Positions 1 through 7,387 are shown, numbered from the stretch's first letter. The stretch: 39,047 nt of DNA from Arsenicicoccus bolidensis DSM 15745 (GCF_000426385.1 NZ_AUFG01000034.1:1-39047), one strand, 5' to 3'. Numbers and translations are program-made. The notes: a model not told the origin generated them from the sequence alone.

Positions 1-247
1 CATGGAGAGCGGAAACGGACTGTACAAGACCGAGTGCATCCGCACGAACATCTTTCAAAATGGCCCCTACAGGACCATCGCCGATGTGGAGTTCGCCACC
101 GCAGCCTGGGTCGAGTGGTACATCAACCGCCGCCTGCACTCAGCCATCGGTAACATCACACCCGTGCAGGCCGAACACGCCCACTACGCTGACCTGGCCC
201 TCCAGGCTCAGCCACTATAGGAGCGGCGGAGAACCGGGGCCGATTCA
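1..247 (+). mobile_element. 3' end of an IS3-family insertion sequence
   Basis: The window opens inside an IS3-family element and holds the end of its orfB plus the right terminal sequence. After the transposase stop at 220, the DNA read on the minus strand from 247 begins TGAATCGGCCCCGG, a TG-start G/C-rich terminus typical of IS3 elements (so the element ends in CA on the plus strand). Just beyond 247 the reading frame of a DUF222/HNH gene starts on the other strand, which places the element boundary there. The left end lies outside the window, so target duplication cannot be checked. The boundary is inferred from the end sequence and the broken gene. Confidence 0.75.
2..220 (+). CDS. IS3-family transposase OrfB, C-terminal fragment (5' end outside window)
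   Basis: This is the last ~72 codons of a DDE integrase-core transposase, which cuts and joins the insertion sequence ends. The protein shows the typical IS3 OrfB tail: a NGLYKTE segment, then VEFATAAWVEWYINRRLHSA and a TPVQAE stretch. The Glu of NGLYKTE is close to the catalytic Glu of the DDE triad in this family. The gene runs off the left edge, so the ATG at 2 is merely internal and not a true start. Whether the whole transposase is intact cannot be seen. Confidence 0.85.
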   Translation: MESGNGLYKTECIRTNIFQNGPYRTIADVEFATAAWVEWYINRRLHSAIGNITPVQAEHAHYADLALQAQPL

Positions 248-1413
248 GTCTCGCAGGTGGTGGCGGGGGTGTGGCAGTCGGGGGCGCGGCAGGTGTGGTC
301 GCGGGCGTGCAGGTCGGCGCGCATGGTGGCGGTGGGGTGGTAGGTGCTGGTGGCGCGGTCGAGCAGGTGTCCGGTGGTGGGGTCGGTGAGCAGGCGCGTC
401 CAGACGCTGTTGTCGCGCATGGCGATGTGGGCGGCGATGGGGGCGGGGACGGGGCCGAGGCCGGTGAGCTCGCCGGGTTCGTGGCTGGTGCCGAGCAGGG
501 TGGTGATGGGCAGGGTGAGGTGGCAGGTCGCGGCTGGTGGGGTGCCGATGAGCAGGTCTTGGTCGCTGTCGGCGCTGCTGGTGGTCCAGCCGTGGGTGAT
601 CAGGTGCAGGGCGATGTCGGTGCGCAGCTGGTCGAGGGTGCGGGGGTCGCCGGCGTGGCGGCGGGCGAGCCGGTCGGTGCAGGCCTTGGCGTGGTCGGGG
701 TGGGCGGTGTCGGCGCGGGTGACGGCGCGGCGCAGGCGGCTGGTGAAGGTGCGGTGCCCCACGGGCGCGGGGTGCCCGTCGCGGGTGTGTCCGCGTAGCG
801 GGGCCAGGACTGTCGCGATGACGGTGGCGGCGGCGTCGTCGGGCAGGTGGTGGGTGTCGTCGCGGGTGTGGGTGGCGCGGGTCAAGGTGGTGGTCCCGGC
901 GCGCATCGCGGCGAGCAGGGGTGCGCGGACGGGGGTGGGGGCGGTGGTCAGGCGGGCGCGGGCGTGGACGTGGCCGGTGGGTAGCCCGGTGGCGGTGGTG
1001 ATCTCGTCGCTGGTCAGGGTGCGGGCGGTGCCGCGGGCGGCGGTCAGGCGGGGGGTGCGTCCGTCGGCGCGGTCGGCGGCGAGCTCATGGGTGGCGATGA
1101 CGGTGATGGTGGTGGCGTGGGCGTCCAGGGCGATGGTGTGCAGGTAGTTGGTCAGGTGCTCGACCGCGACGATCGTCGCGACCGCGTCCCGCCCGCGGGA
1201 CAGGGGGATGGCGGGGGTCGATCCGGTGATCTGGTCGGGGTGCAGGACCGGGCGTGTGGCCTCGGCCAGCGCCCGGGTCAGGGCGTCGAGCACGGGCCCG
1301 GGCAGCACCGCCAGCCCCTCGACCAACCCGACCGGCAACCCGTCAGGGCCGGTGTCGTGGCCGACAGCATCGGCCGCTGTGCTCGTCGCCGGCGCTGACA
1401 CGGTTGTCGTCAT
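208..1413 (-). pseudogene. DUF222 / HNH endonuclease-like protein (REP13E12-type), C-terminus cut off by the IS
   Basis: The 401-residue frame has the alanine/threonine/arginine-rich DUF222 body found in multicopy actinobacterial 13E12-type proteins, followed by the start of the HNH nuclease domain: RDHTCRAPDCHTPATTCE. In intact relatives this cysteine pair leads into the D-H of the HNH active site. Here the frame crosses into IS sequence right after CET and ends with about 13 IS-encoded residues. The catalytic histidines and asparagine are therefore missing, and nuclease activity is unlikely. I chose ATG at 1413 because GGGAGGGG lies 7-14 nt upstream; an in-frame ATG at 1521 lacks a ribosome site. 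The family's role is unsettled; these genes are often repeat or recombination targets. Confidence 0.8.
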
Positions 1414-1611
1414 CGTCGACCCCTCCCGTCGCGGACCCCGATCGTCCGCAGCACCCCCGCGAGACCCTCTCGCCATACCCCATGATATCGACCAAACCCG
1501 CTGGTCAGCAAGGGTATCCACCCGAAAATCGAAAGAATGACCGAGCGTCCCGAACGGCTACGTTCCGGGGTCGGAGAGGCTGTCCAGAGGTGACCAGCGG
1601 GCGGGAGGACG

Positions 1612-2187
1612 TCAGTCCGCGAAGGGGGACGGGTCAGCCGGGCGCTCGGGCGCCGCGAGGGCGAGGAGGTCCTGGTAGCGGCCGCCCACGGTGATGCGGG
1701 CCAGGTCGCCCAGACGCCACGTGGACAGGGCCTCCCACGTCGGCGAGGGGGTGAGCTCCTGCAGCATCAAGGTGCCCTGCGCCACGAGGACCGGGGCTCC
1801 GACGAACAGCTGGTCGTCGGAGTCCCGCAGCTCGAGCCCGAGGAGCGGGTAGCGCTCGGCGAGGCCTGCGACGAGCGCCTCGGTGGTGTCGAGGTCGAGG
1901 CCGTCCAGGCCGCTGGGAGGCCAGGCGCCCTCGTGCTCGAAGGCGAACCGGTGGATGGCGGGGTACTGGTGGTGGCGGATCCGCTCCAGGTCGGCGATCC
2001 GGGCGGCGACGTAGCCGTCGGGCCACGGCGCCGAGGTCTGGACGAGGCACCACCGCCGGCCCACGCCCACGCAGTATCCCGTCACGGCCTCGTCCGGCAT
2101 GTCGAGCTCGAGGCAGGTGTGCTCGGCCATGGCCGACTCGAGCTTGGCGCGGATCCGGGCGAGGCGTTCGGCGCGGTGCTTGCTCAT
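1612..2187 (-). CDS. Conserved hypothetical protein with two similar beta-rich modules
   Basis: I do not recognise this 191-residue protein. It has no signal peptide or membrane segment. Two stretches look alike: around residues 38-73 (GYCVGVGRRWCLVQTS then ARIADLERI) and around 132-170 (GTLMLQELTPSPTWEALST then RLGDLARI). Each gives hydrophobic strands ending in a D-L-x-R-I box, which suggests a duplicated small barrel domain; this is inference. It lies 21 bp downstream of the Ddn-like gene on the same strand and is probably co-transcribed. The ATG at 2187 has no clear ribosome site. A later start at the internal Met of MAEHTCLELD (residue 20) is possible. Confidence 0.6.
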   Translation of the reverse strand: MSKHRAERLARIRAKLESAMAEHTCLELDMPDEAVTGYCVGVGRRWCLVQTSAPWPDGYVAARIADLERIRHHQYPAIHRFAFEHEGAWPPSGLDGLDLDTTEALVAGLAERYPLLGLELRDSDDQLFVGAPVLVAQGTLMLQELTPSPTWEALSTWRLGDLARITVGGRYQDLLALAAPERPADPSPFAD

Positions 2188-2208
2188 GGCGTCAGCATGC
2201 CAGCCGCA

Positions 2209-2727
2209 TCACGCCTGCTCGAGGAGGAAGACCGGGATCTGGCGGTCCGTCTTGGTCTGGTAGTCGGCGTAGGGCGGGAAGGCCTCGACGCAGCGGGGCC
2301 ACCACTCGGCGTGCTCGGCGTCGGTGGCGAGCCGGGCGACCCGTCGGGTGACGGTGCTGCCGTCCTGCAGGAGCAGGTGCGGGTGGGCGGTCAGGTTGTG
2401 GACCCACTGGGGGTGCTCCGGAGAGCCGCCCTTGCTGCCGACCGCGGCGTAGACGCCGTCGTGCTCGACCCGCATGAGGGGCACCTCGCGGACCTTGCCG
2501 GAGGACTTGCCGAGCATCGTGAGGACGACCACCCGCCTGCCCTCGACGCTCGCGGCGTCGGTGGTGCCGGCGGCATGGATGTCCTCGAGCTGCTGGCGGA
2601 CCCAGCCAGAGGCGTTGGGGGCGGGAGGGGCGTCGAGCGCGGCCCAGGGGTCGACGCCCGAGGCGTCGTGGCCCGAGGCGTCGTTGCCGGCGGGGGTGGC
2701 GGGCATGGGGTCTGGTGTCGTCGTCAT
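2209..2727 (-). CDS. Nitroreductase-family deazaflavin (F420)-dependent oxidoreductase, Ddn-like
   Basis: A cytoplasmic 172-residue protein of the Ddn/FDOR split-barrel family, whose members use reduced F420 (or sometimes bind flavin) to reduce various substrates. Family signs are the VVLTMLGKSSGKVREVPLMRV strand-turn around residues 67-87, the VGSKGGSPEHPQWVHNL cofactor-site segment around 96-112, and the Y-x-x-Y-x-x-K-T near 155. The acidic/Gly-rich first 30 residues look unstructured. The start codon ATG at 2727 lies 7 nt after a TAGACT -10 element, so the transcript is probably leaderless. The substrate cannot be told from sequence. The gene diverges from the HIT gene and heads a two-gene minus-strand unit. 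Confidence 0.85.
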   Translation of the reverse strand: MTTTPDPMPATPAGNDASGHDASGVDPWAALDAPPAPNASGWVRQQLEDIHAAGTTDAASVEGRRVVVLTMLGKSSGKVREVPLMRVEHDGVYAAVGSKGGSPEHPQWVHNLTAHPHLLLQDGSTVTRRVARLATDAEHAEWWPRCVEAFPPYADYQTKTDRQIPVFLLEQA

Positions 2728-2734
2728 ACGGTCG

Positions 2735-2740
2735 AGTCTA
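2735..2740 (-). promoter_or_regulatory. -10 element of the Ddn-like gene (leaderless)
   Basis: Minus-strand TAGACT lies exactly 7 nt before the ATG at 2727. With the usual 6-7 nt from -10 to start point, transcription would begin at the start codon itself. It overlaps the opposing HIT -10 element by two bases. No strong -35 is visible. Confidence 0.6.
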
Positions 2741-2744
2741 GGAT
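2739..2744 (+). promoter_or_regulatory. -10 element of the HIT gene (leaderless)
   Basis: Plus-strand TAGGAT lies 6 nt before the GTG start at 2751. No ribosome site fits between, which supports a leaderless mRNA. The same spacing recurs at 13144, 23039 and 36515. Confidence 0.6.
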
Positions 2745-2750
2745 CGAGGG

Positions 2751-3311
2751 GTGACAGACCTCCAGGGCCCGCGCAGCATCGAGGACGCCGGCCAGCTCGC
2801 CGGTGTGGACGACGGGTTCGAGCGTCTGTGGACGCCGCACCGCATGGCCTACATCCAGGCGGATCGACCGAGCACCGATGCGGGGCAAGGGTGCCCGTTC
2901 TGCGCGGCGCCCGACAAGGACGACGCGGAGGGCCTCATCGTGCACCGCGGCGAGCTCTGCTTCGTGGTCATGAACCTCTTCCCGTACAACCCCGGACACC
3001 TGCTCGTGTGCCCCTACCGCCACGTGCCGCTCTATCTCGACCTCACCGACGAGGAGACCGAGGAGTTCACCCGGCTGACCAAGCAGGCGATCCGCGCGCT
3101 GGAGGCCGCCAGCAGTCCCATGGGCTTCAACCTCGGGATGAACCAGGGCGCCGTCGCCGGGGCGGGCGTCGCCGCTCACCTGCACCAGCACGTGGTGCCG
3201 CGGTGGGGCGGCGACATGAACTTCCTGCCGATCGTCGGCCAGACCAAGGCCCTGCCCGTCCTGCTCGAGGACACCCGGCAGCAGATCGTGGCGGCCTGGC
3301 CGGGGGAGTGA
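2751..3311 (+). CDS. HIT-domain hydrolase/AP4A phosphorylase-like protein
   Basis: A 186-residue cytoplasmic HIT protein. The signature HLHQHVVPRW at residues 143-152 supplies the histidine triad (H143, H145, H147), the middle-to-last of which attack the alpha-phosphate of dinucleoside polyphosphates or nucleotide conjugates. A CPFC pair at 48-51 resembles the metal site of the mycobacterial Rv2613c-type AP4A phosphorylase. In mycobacteria this gene also sits next to pgsA. The GTG start at 2751 follows a TAGGAT -10 by 6 nt. The next gene starts 5 bp downstream, so the two are co-transcribed. Assignment as AP4A phosphorylase rather than general HIT hydrolase is inference from family and context. 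Confidence 0.9.
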   Translation: MTDLQGPRSIEDAGQLAGVDDGFERLWTPHRMAYIQADRPSTDAGQGCPFCAAPDKDDAEGLIVHRGELCFVVMNLFPYNPGHLLVCPYRHVPLYLDLTDEETEEFTRLTKQAIRALEAASSPMGFNLGMNQGAVAGAGVAAHLHQHVVPRWGGDMNFLPIVGQTKALPVLLEDTRQQIVAAWPGE

Positions 3312-3316
3312 GCCGT

Positions 3317-3643
3317 ATGCCGGACCTGCCCGTCACGTCTGCGGAACCGCTTCCCGTGCTGGCCTACGACGACACGACCGCGCTGGGCCGGGTGCAGGCC
3401 AGGGCGCTGTGGCACGTCGTGTCGCGCGACCGGTTCGAGCTGCGGCCCTGGCGTCGGCTGCCCCTGGAGCGGTGGGGGCTGACACCGGACGACTGCCGGG
3501 GGGCGCTGGTCTGGATCGGCCGGGACGGCGCGGTCAGCCGGGGGCGCGAGGTGTGGCCGGAGCTGCTGCGCCACGGCCACCGGTTCCTGCGGCCGACCGT
3601 CCGTCCGGTGGAGAGGCTCGTCAGAGGGCGCGCACGCCACTGA
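3317..3643 (+). CDS. Small DCC-like (thiol-disulfide oxidoreductase-like) protein lacking the DCC cysteines
   Basis: This 108-residue frame starts at an ATG inside CCGTATGCC, 5 bp after the HIT stop. Its layout follows DUF393/DCC proteins: a first strand VLAYDD, a central LPLERWGLTPDDCRGALVWI (DCC relatives have L-x-x-L-G-L-T-x-x-x-C-x-x-x-x-x-W), and a closing region GREVWPELLRHGHRFLRP. DCC proteins normally carry YDGxCxxC after the first strand; here it reads YDDTTALGRV, so both cysteines are gone. Redox activity is therefore unlikely and the role unknown. Its last 23 bp overlap the end of the opposing TMEM165 gene. The family call is from pattern memory only. Confidence 0.6.
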   Translation: MPDLPVTSAEPLPVLAYDDTTALGRVQARALWHVVSRDRFELRPWRRLPLERWGLTPDDCRGALVWIGRDGAVSRGREVWPELLRHGHRFLRPTVRPVERLVRGRARH

Positions 3644-4199
3644 CGATCAGCAGCACGCCGAAGGCCAGGAACAGCACGGCGGCGCCGATCTTGATGGTGC
3701 GCTCGGGCAGCTTGCGGCCGAGGAGGGCGCCGACGCCGATGGCCAGGGCGTCCGCCGCGACCATCCCGAGCGTCGAGCCGACCCACGTGCCGAACCACCC
3801 CTCCTGGGTGGCGAGGGTGATGGTCGCGAGCATGGTCTTGTCGCCCAGCTCGGCGAGGAAGAACGCCGTGCCGACGGCCAGCAGCGCCATGCCCCGGCTG
3901 TTGCGGGCCTTGGCGGCCTCGTCGTCGGTGAGCTCGTCGCCGCGGAGCGTCCACGCGGCGAACGCCAGGAAGGCGACGCCCGCCACGACCTGGATGACGC
4001 CCTGGGCGTCGGCGAAGACGTCACCGATGGCGTAGCCGATGCCGACGGAGGCGAGGTGGACGAGCGCGGTGGCGGCGGTGATCCCGAGGAGGACGTCGCG
4101 GGCGCGGTAACGGGCGGCGAAGGTCATGGCCATGAGCTGGCTCTTGTCGCCGAGCTCGGCGACGAAGATCACCGCGGTGCTCAGGAGGAAGGCGTACAC
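3621..4199 (-). CDS. TMEM165/GDT1 (UPF0016) family divalent-cation exporter, probably Mn2+
   Basis: A 192-residue polytopic membrane protein with the duplicated UPF0016 fold. Each half carries the family signature E-x-G-D-K-S/T: AELGDKSQ with E15-K19 and AELGDKTM with E117-K121. These acidic residues line the cation path in the family, which moves Mn2+ and/or Ca2+ in exchange for protons. About six or seven membrane segments surround an acidic loop near residues 87-100. The GTG at 4199 follows GAGAGGA at about 8 nt. A yybP-ykoY-type leader upstream points to manganese-induced expression and so to manganese export. The 3' end overlaps the convergent DCC-like gene. Confidence 0.92.
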   Translation of the reverse strand: MYAFLLSTAVIFVAELGDKSQLMAMTFAARYRARDVLLGITAATALVHLASVGIGYAIGDVFADAQGVIQVVAGVAFLAFAAWTLRGDELTDDEAAKARNSRGMALLAVGTAFFLAELGDKTMLATITLATQEGWFGTWVGSTLGMVAADALAIGVGALLGRKLPERTIKIGAAVLFLAFGVLLIVSGVRAL

Positions 4200-4269
4200 G
4201 AGGGGGTCCTCTCAGGCCTGCCGGACCCGCGTCGTGGACGGACCTCGGCCAGGCACGTCCGTCGACGGG

Positions 4270-4368
4270 GTGCTGGTCGAAAGTCTCGTCCGCCACACGG
4301 TCGTGGCCTGCCGAGCCGGGCCCGAGGGCCAATGTGTCGACTCGACTGTTGGGGACTACTCCCTTTCA
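4270..4368 (-). promoter_or_regulatory. yybP-ykoY-type manganese riboswitch
   Basis: Read on the minus strand, the leader begins GCTGAAAGGGAGTAG (about 4370-4356), contains a G/C-rich GGCCCTCGGGCCCGGC hairpin and closes with GACGAGACTTTCGACCAGC. These 5' and 3' parts match what I know of the two conserved internal loops of the yybP-ykoY aptamer, which senses Mn2+. A TACCCT -10 lies just upstream, and the TMEM165/GDT1 gene, a classic target of this riboswitch, follows about 70 nt downstream. The expression platform is not clear, though the ribosome site sits in a foldable stretch. A covariance-model search would settle the call. Confidence 0.78.
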
Positions 4369-4374
4369 GCGTCC

Positions 4375-4404
4375 AGGGTAGCCCGCCCCGGCCGGCTCGC
4401 CCAA
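4375..4404 (-). promoter_or_regulatory. Promoter of the riboswitch-TMEM165 transcript
   Basis: Minus-strand TTGGGC (4404-4399) and TACCCT (4380-4375) are separated by 18 bp. The predicted start falls at about 4368, immediately before the conserved aptamer sequence. Confidence 0.6.
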
Positions 4405-4408
4405 CACG

Positions 4409-4454
4409 AGAGGGCGCCACGATCGGCGTGTCCTGGCCGATCGTGGCGCCCTCT
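4409..4454 (-). terminator. 18-bp perfect hairpin after the histidine phosphatase gene
   Basis: AGAGGGCGCCACGATCGG (4409-4426) is repeated exactly in inverted form at 4437-4454 around a 10-nt loop. It sits 20 bp past the phosphatase stop and upstream of the riboswitch promoter, so it can separate the two transcripts. There is no T-tract on the minus strand, as is common for actinobacterial terminators. Confidence 0.75.
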
Positions 4455-4473
4455 GGGCGGGTCTGGGAGAACG

Positions 4474-5157
4474 TCAGGCGTTGATCTGGTCGCTGTCGAG
4501 GTGGCGGACCCGGTTGACCCAGAGCACGCGCCACTCGCCGTCCTCGTGCCGCAGCGCGGTCACCGAGGAGTTGGACAGCTCGAACCTGCGGCCGGCCTCG
4601 CCGATGCCGGCCGCGGCACCGATCAGGAGCTGCCCGAAGTGCTGGTGGGTGAGGATGCCGATCGTGGCGCGGTCCCCGTGGTGGGACGCCAGGTCGGCGA
4701 GCACGGTGGCCGCCCGGCGCTGCGCCTCGGCGTGCTCCTCCTCGAAGCCGCCGTCCCACTCCGAGCCCTGCTCGACGTCGTCCGGCAGCGTGAGGGACGG
4801 GGCGATGTCGTGCATCTCCTGCGTGCTGAGGCCGGGGTAGGGGCGACGCACGTTGGTGGCCGGGTGCGCGGCGTACAGGCCACCCACCTCGCCCAGGTCG
4901 GTGCGGCCGATCGGCTCGAGCCCGAGGGCGTCCGCGAGCGGCGCGACGGTCTGCAGGCACCGGTGCGTGAGGGCGGTGTAGAGGACCTCCACGTCGAGGT
5001 GGCTGCGGTCCTGGGACACCGCCTCGGCGAGGCGCCTGGCCTGCTCGTGGCCGAGCTCGGACAGCTCGGAGTCGGGGGTGCGACCTGCGCGGCTGCCGGT
5101 CTCGGCATACAGCTTGTTGTTCTCTGACTGACCGTGGCGGATGACGAAGAGGTCCAT
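4474..5157 (-). CDS. Histidine phosphatase (phosphoglycerate mutase-like) family protein
   Basis: A cytoplasmic 227-residue member of the RHG superfamily, which moves or removes phosphate through a phosphohistidine. The RHG box is at residues 7-9 (FVIRHGQSENN), with H8 as the phosphate acceptor; the second catalytic histidine is likely in GILTHQHFGQ near residue 168. The acceptor substrate could be a sugar phosphate, a nucleotide or a phosphoprotein. I place the start at ATG 5157 because it begins the first strand directly and a CAGACT -10-like box lies 7 nt upstream; a GTG at 5181 would add eight residues. A strong hairpin follows the stop. Confidence 0.85.
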   Translation of the reverse strand: MDLFVIRHGQSENNKLYAETGSRAGRTPDSELSELGHEQARRLAEAVSQDRSHLDVEVLYTALTHRCLQTVAPLADALGLEPIGRTDLGEVGGLYAAHPATNVRRPYPGLSTQEMHDIAPSLTLPDDVEQGSEWDGGFEEEHAEAQRRAATVLADLASHHGDRATIGILTHQHFGQLLIGAAAGIGEAGRRFELSNSSVTALRHEDGEWRVLWVNRVRHLDSDQINA

Positions 5158-5164
5158 GTCGCAG

Positions 5165-5170
5165 AGTCTG
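5165..5170 (-). promoter_or_regulatory. Possible -10 element of the histidine phosphatase gene
   Basis: Minus-strand CAGACT lies 7 nt before ATG 5157, the same spacing as TAGACT at 2735 and 36327. The first base departs from TANNNT, so support is moderate. Confidence 0.4.
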
Positions 5171-5226
5171 TCATCCGCCACGGTCGGCGCCCAGCCCGGG
5201 GTCGGGCGACGCGCCCGCTGCGGCGT

Positions 5227-7353
5227 TCAGGCGGTGACGACCTTGGCCGCCAGCTGCTGCGGGAGCGGGTCGTAGCGCAGCCGGTCGCGGCGGAAGGTGC
5301 CCGTCCCGTGCGCGACGGACCGCAGGTCGATGGCGTAGCGCGTCAGCTCGAGGGCCGGCACCTCGGCGTGCACGACGGTGCGTCCCTCGTCGCCGGGCTC
5401 GGTGCCGACGACCCGGCCACGCCGCGTGGACAGGTCGCTCATGACGGGCCCGACGTAGTCGTCCGCCACGTCCACGTCGACGGAGTCCACCGGCTCGAGC
5501 AGCGTGACCGTGGCCGAGCTCGTGGCCTCCTTGAGCGCCAGCGCCCCGGCGGTCTGGAAGGCCATGTCCGAGGAGTCCACGGAGTGCGCCTTGCCGTCGG
5601 TGAGGGTGACCCGGATGTCGACCATGGGATAGCCCGCCAGGGTGCCCTTGGCCATCTGGGCCCGGACGCCCTTCTCGACCGAGGGGATGAACTGTCGGGG
5701 CACCGCCCCGCCGACCACCTTGTCGACGAACTCGAAGCCCGCGCCGCGCTCGAGCGGCTCGATCTCGACGTGGCAGACGGCGAACTGGCCGTGCCCGCCG
5801 GACTGCTTGACGTGCCGGCCCTGGGCCCGGGCCGGGGCGACGAAGGTCTCGCGCAGCGCCACCCGCAGCGGCTCCGCCTCGACGCTGACCTGGTAGCGCT
5901 CCTGGAGCCGGCCGAGCAGCACGTCCACGTGCGCCTGCCCCATCGTCCACAGCACCGTCTGGTGGGTCTCGGCGTCGTGGTCCAGACGCATCGTCACGTC
6001 CTCGGCGACGACGCGCTGCAGGGCGCTGGCGAGCTTGTCCTCGTCGGCCTTGGAGACCGGGTGGATCGCCACCGGCAGCAGCGGGTCGGGCAGCAGCCAC
6101 GGCTCGACGACGCACGGGGAGTCCTTGGCCGAGAGCGTGTCCCCGGTCTCGGCGTGGGCCAGCCTGGCCACGATCGCGAGGTCGCCGGCGACGGCGAAAC
6201 CCGGCGACTTGGGCGCGTGCTCGGTGCCGCCGAGCGGGGTCGCCAGCTGGCCGACGCGCTCGTCGGAGTCGTGGTCCGGGTGGCCCTCGACCTCCTTGCC
6301 GACGAAGGCCGACAGGTGGCCCGCCACGTGCACCACGTCCTCGGCGCGCAGGGTGCCGTTGAACACGCGGACGAGCGACACGCGTCCGACATAGGGGTCC
6401 GTCGAGGTCTTGACGACCTCGGCCACCAGCGGCCCGTCCGGGTCCCCGACGAGGGGCTCGATCGGCTCGCCGTCCAGCGAGGTCACCATCGGCAGCGGGT
6501 GCCGCGTGGGGTCCGGGAAGGCGTCGGTGAAGATCTCCAGCAGCTCCGGCACCCCCGCGCCCGTCAGCGCGCTGATCGGGATGGCGGGGAAGAACGTGCC
6601 CGCGGCCACCGCGGTCATCAGGTCCGCCCGGATCGTGTCGAAGGAGACGTCCTCGCCCTCGAGGTAGCGGTCCAGCAGGGTGTCGTCGTCGGACTCGGTG
6701 ATGATGGCCTCGACCAGGTCGCCGCGGACCTCGTCGATGACCTCACGCTGCTCGGGCGTCGCGTCGCTGATGCGGACGTCGCCGCCGGAGGAGTCGTAGT
6801 GGCGGCGGCTGAGCAGGGCCAGCGTCCCGGTGATCGTGCCGTCGTCGTCCTGGACGGGCAGGTAGAGCGGCTGCGCGTCGCCGAAGACCCGCCGGCACGA
6901 GTCCACGGTGTCCTCGAAGGACCCGCGCCCTGCCTCGAGCTTGGTCACGACGATGGCGCGCGGCATACCGACCGCCTCGCACTCGTGCCACAGCATCCCG
7001 GTGGCCGCGTCGACCCCGTCCACCGCGGAGACGACGAACAGCGCCGCGTCCGCCGCGCGCAGCCCGGCCCGCAGGTCACCCACGAAGTCGGGGTAGCCCG
7101 GCGTGTCGAGCAGGTTGATGGTCGTCCCGCCGACGTCGAAGGAGGCCGCGTCCAGCCCGACCGAGCGGGTGTCCTCGCCCTTGGTGGACTCCTTGGCGCG
7201 CCGCCCCGGCACGCGGGCCGCTATCAGGTGGTCGAACAAGGTGCTCTTTCCCGATCCGGACGGCCCCACGAGGACGACATTCCTGATGTCCTCGGGGCGG
7301 ACGGGGGCGGGGGAGCCGGCGGCTCCTTGACCCTGGCTGTTGTTAGCGGCCAT
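5227..7353 (-). CDS. Elongation factor G-like protein (EF-G2 type)
   Basis: A 708-residue translational GTPase with the full EF-G domain set. P-loop GPSGSGKS is at residues 30-37 and the G3 box DTPGYPDF at 83-90. The G4 box, usually NKxD, reads TKLE at 137-140, which should weaken guanine recognition or change nucleotide choice. Domains III-V follow, with a recognisable GHGQFAVCHVEIEPL segment and an elongation factor C-terminal fold. Actinobacterial EF-G2 proteins are a second EF-G copy whose role is unclear; the mycobacterial one does not replace EF-G. The ATG at 7353 has AGGTGAG about 5 nt upstream. It is transcribed away from pgsA across a 127-bp gap. Confidence 0.88.
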   Translation of the reverse strand: MAANNSQGQGAAGSPAPVRPEDIRNVVLVGPSGSGKSTLFDHLIAARVPGRRAKESTKGEDTRSVGLDAASFDVGGTTINLLDTPGYPDFVGDLRAGLRAADAALFVVSAVDGVDAATGMLWHECEAVGMPRAIVVTKLEAGRGSFEDTVDSCRRVFGDAQPLYLPVQDDDGTITGTLALLSRRHYDSSGGDVRISDATPEQREVIDEVRGDLVEAIITESDDDTLLDRYLEGEDVSFDTIRADLMTAVAAGTFFPAIPISALTGAGVPELLEIFTDAFPDPTRHPLPMVTSLDGEPIEPLVGDPDGPLVAEVVKTSTDPYVGRVSLVRVFNGTLRAEDVVHVAGHLSAFVGKEVEGHPDHDSDERVGQLATPLGGTEHAPKSPGFAVAGDLAIVARLAHAETGDTLSAKDSPCVVEPWLLPDPLLPVAIHPVSKADEDKLASALQRVVAEDVTMRLDHDAETHQTVLWTMGQAHVDVLLGRLQERYQVSVEAEPLRVALRETFVAPARAQGRHVKQSGGHGQFAVCHVEIEPLERGAGFEFVDKVVGGAVPRQFIPSVEKGVRAQMAKGTLAGYPMVDIRVTLTDGKAHSVDSSDMAFQTAGALALKEATSSATVTLLEPVDSVDVDVADDYVGPVMSDLSTRRGRVVGTEPGDEGRTVVHAEVPALELTRYAIDLRSVAHGTGTFRRDRLRYDPLPQQLAAKVVTA

Positions 7354-7387
7354 GTCATCTCACCTGACTTCGTCGTTGGCGGATCGT

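Noticed and set aside
1551-1566. CGAAC-N6-GTTCC as a second LexA box
   Set aside because: The spacer is 6 instead of 4 bases and the right arm is imperfect.
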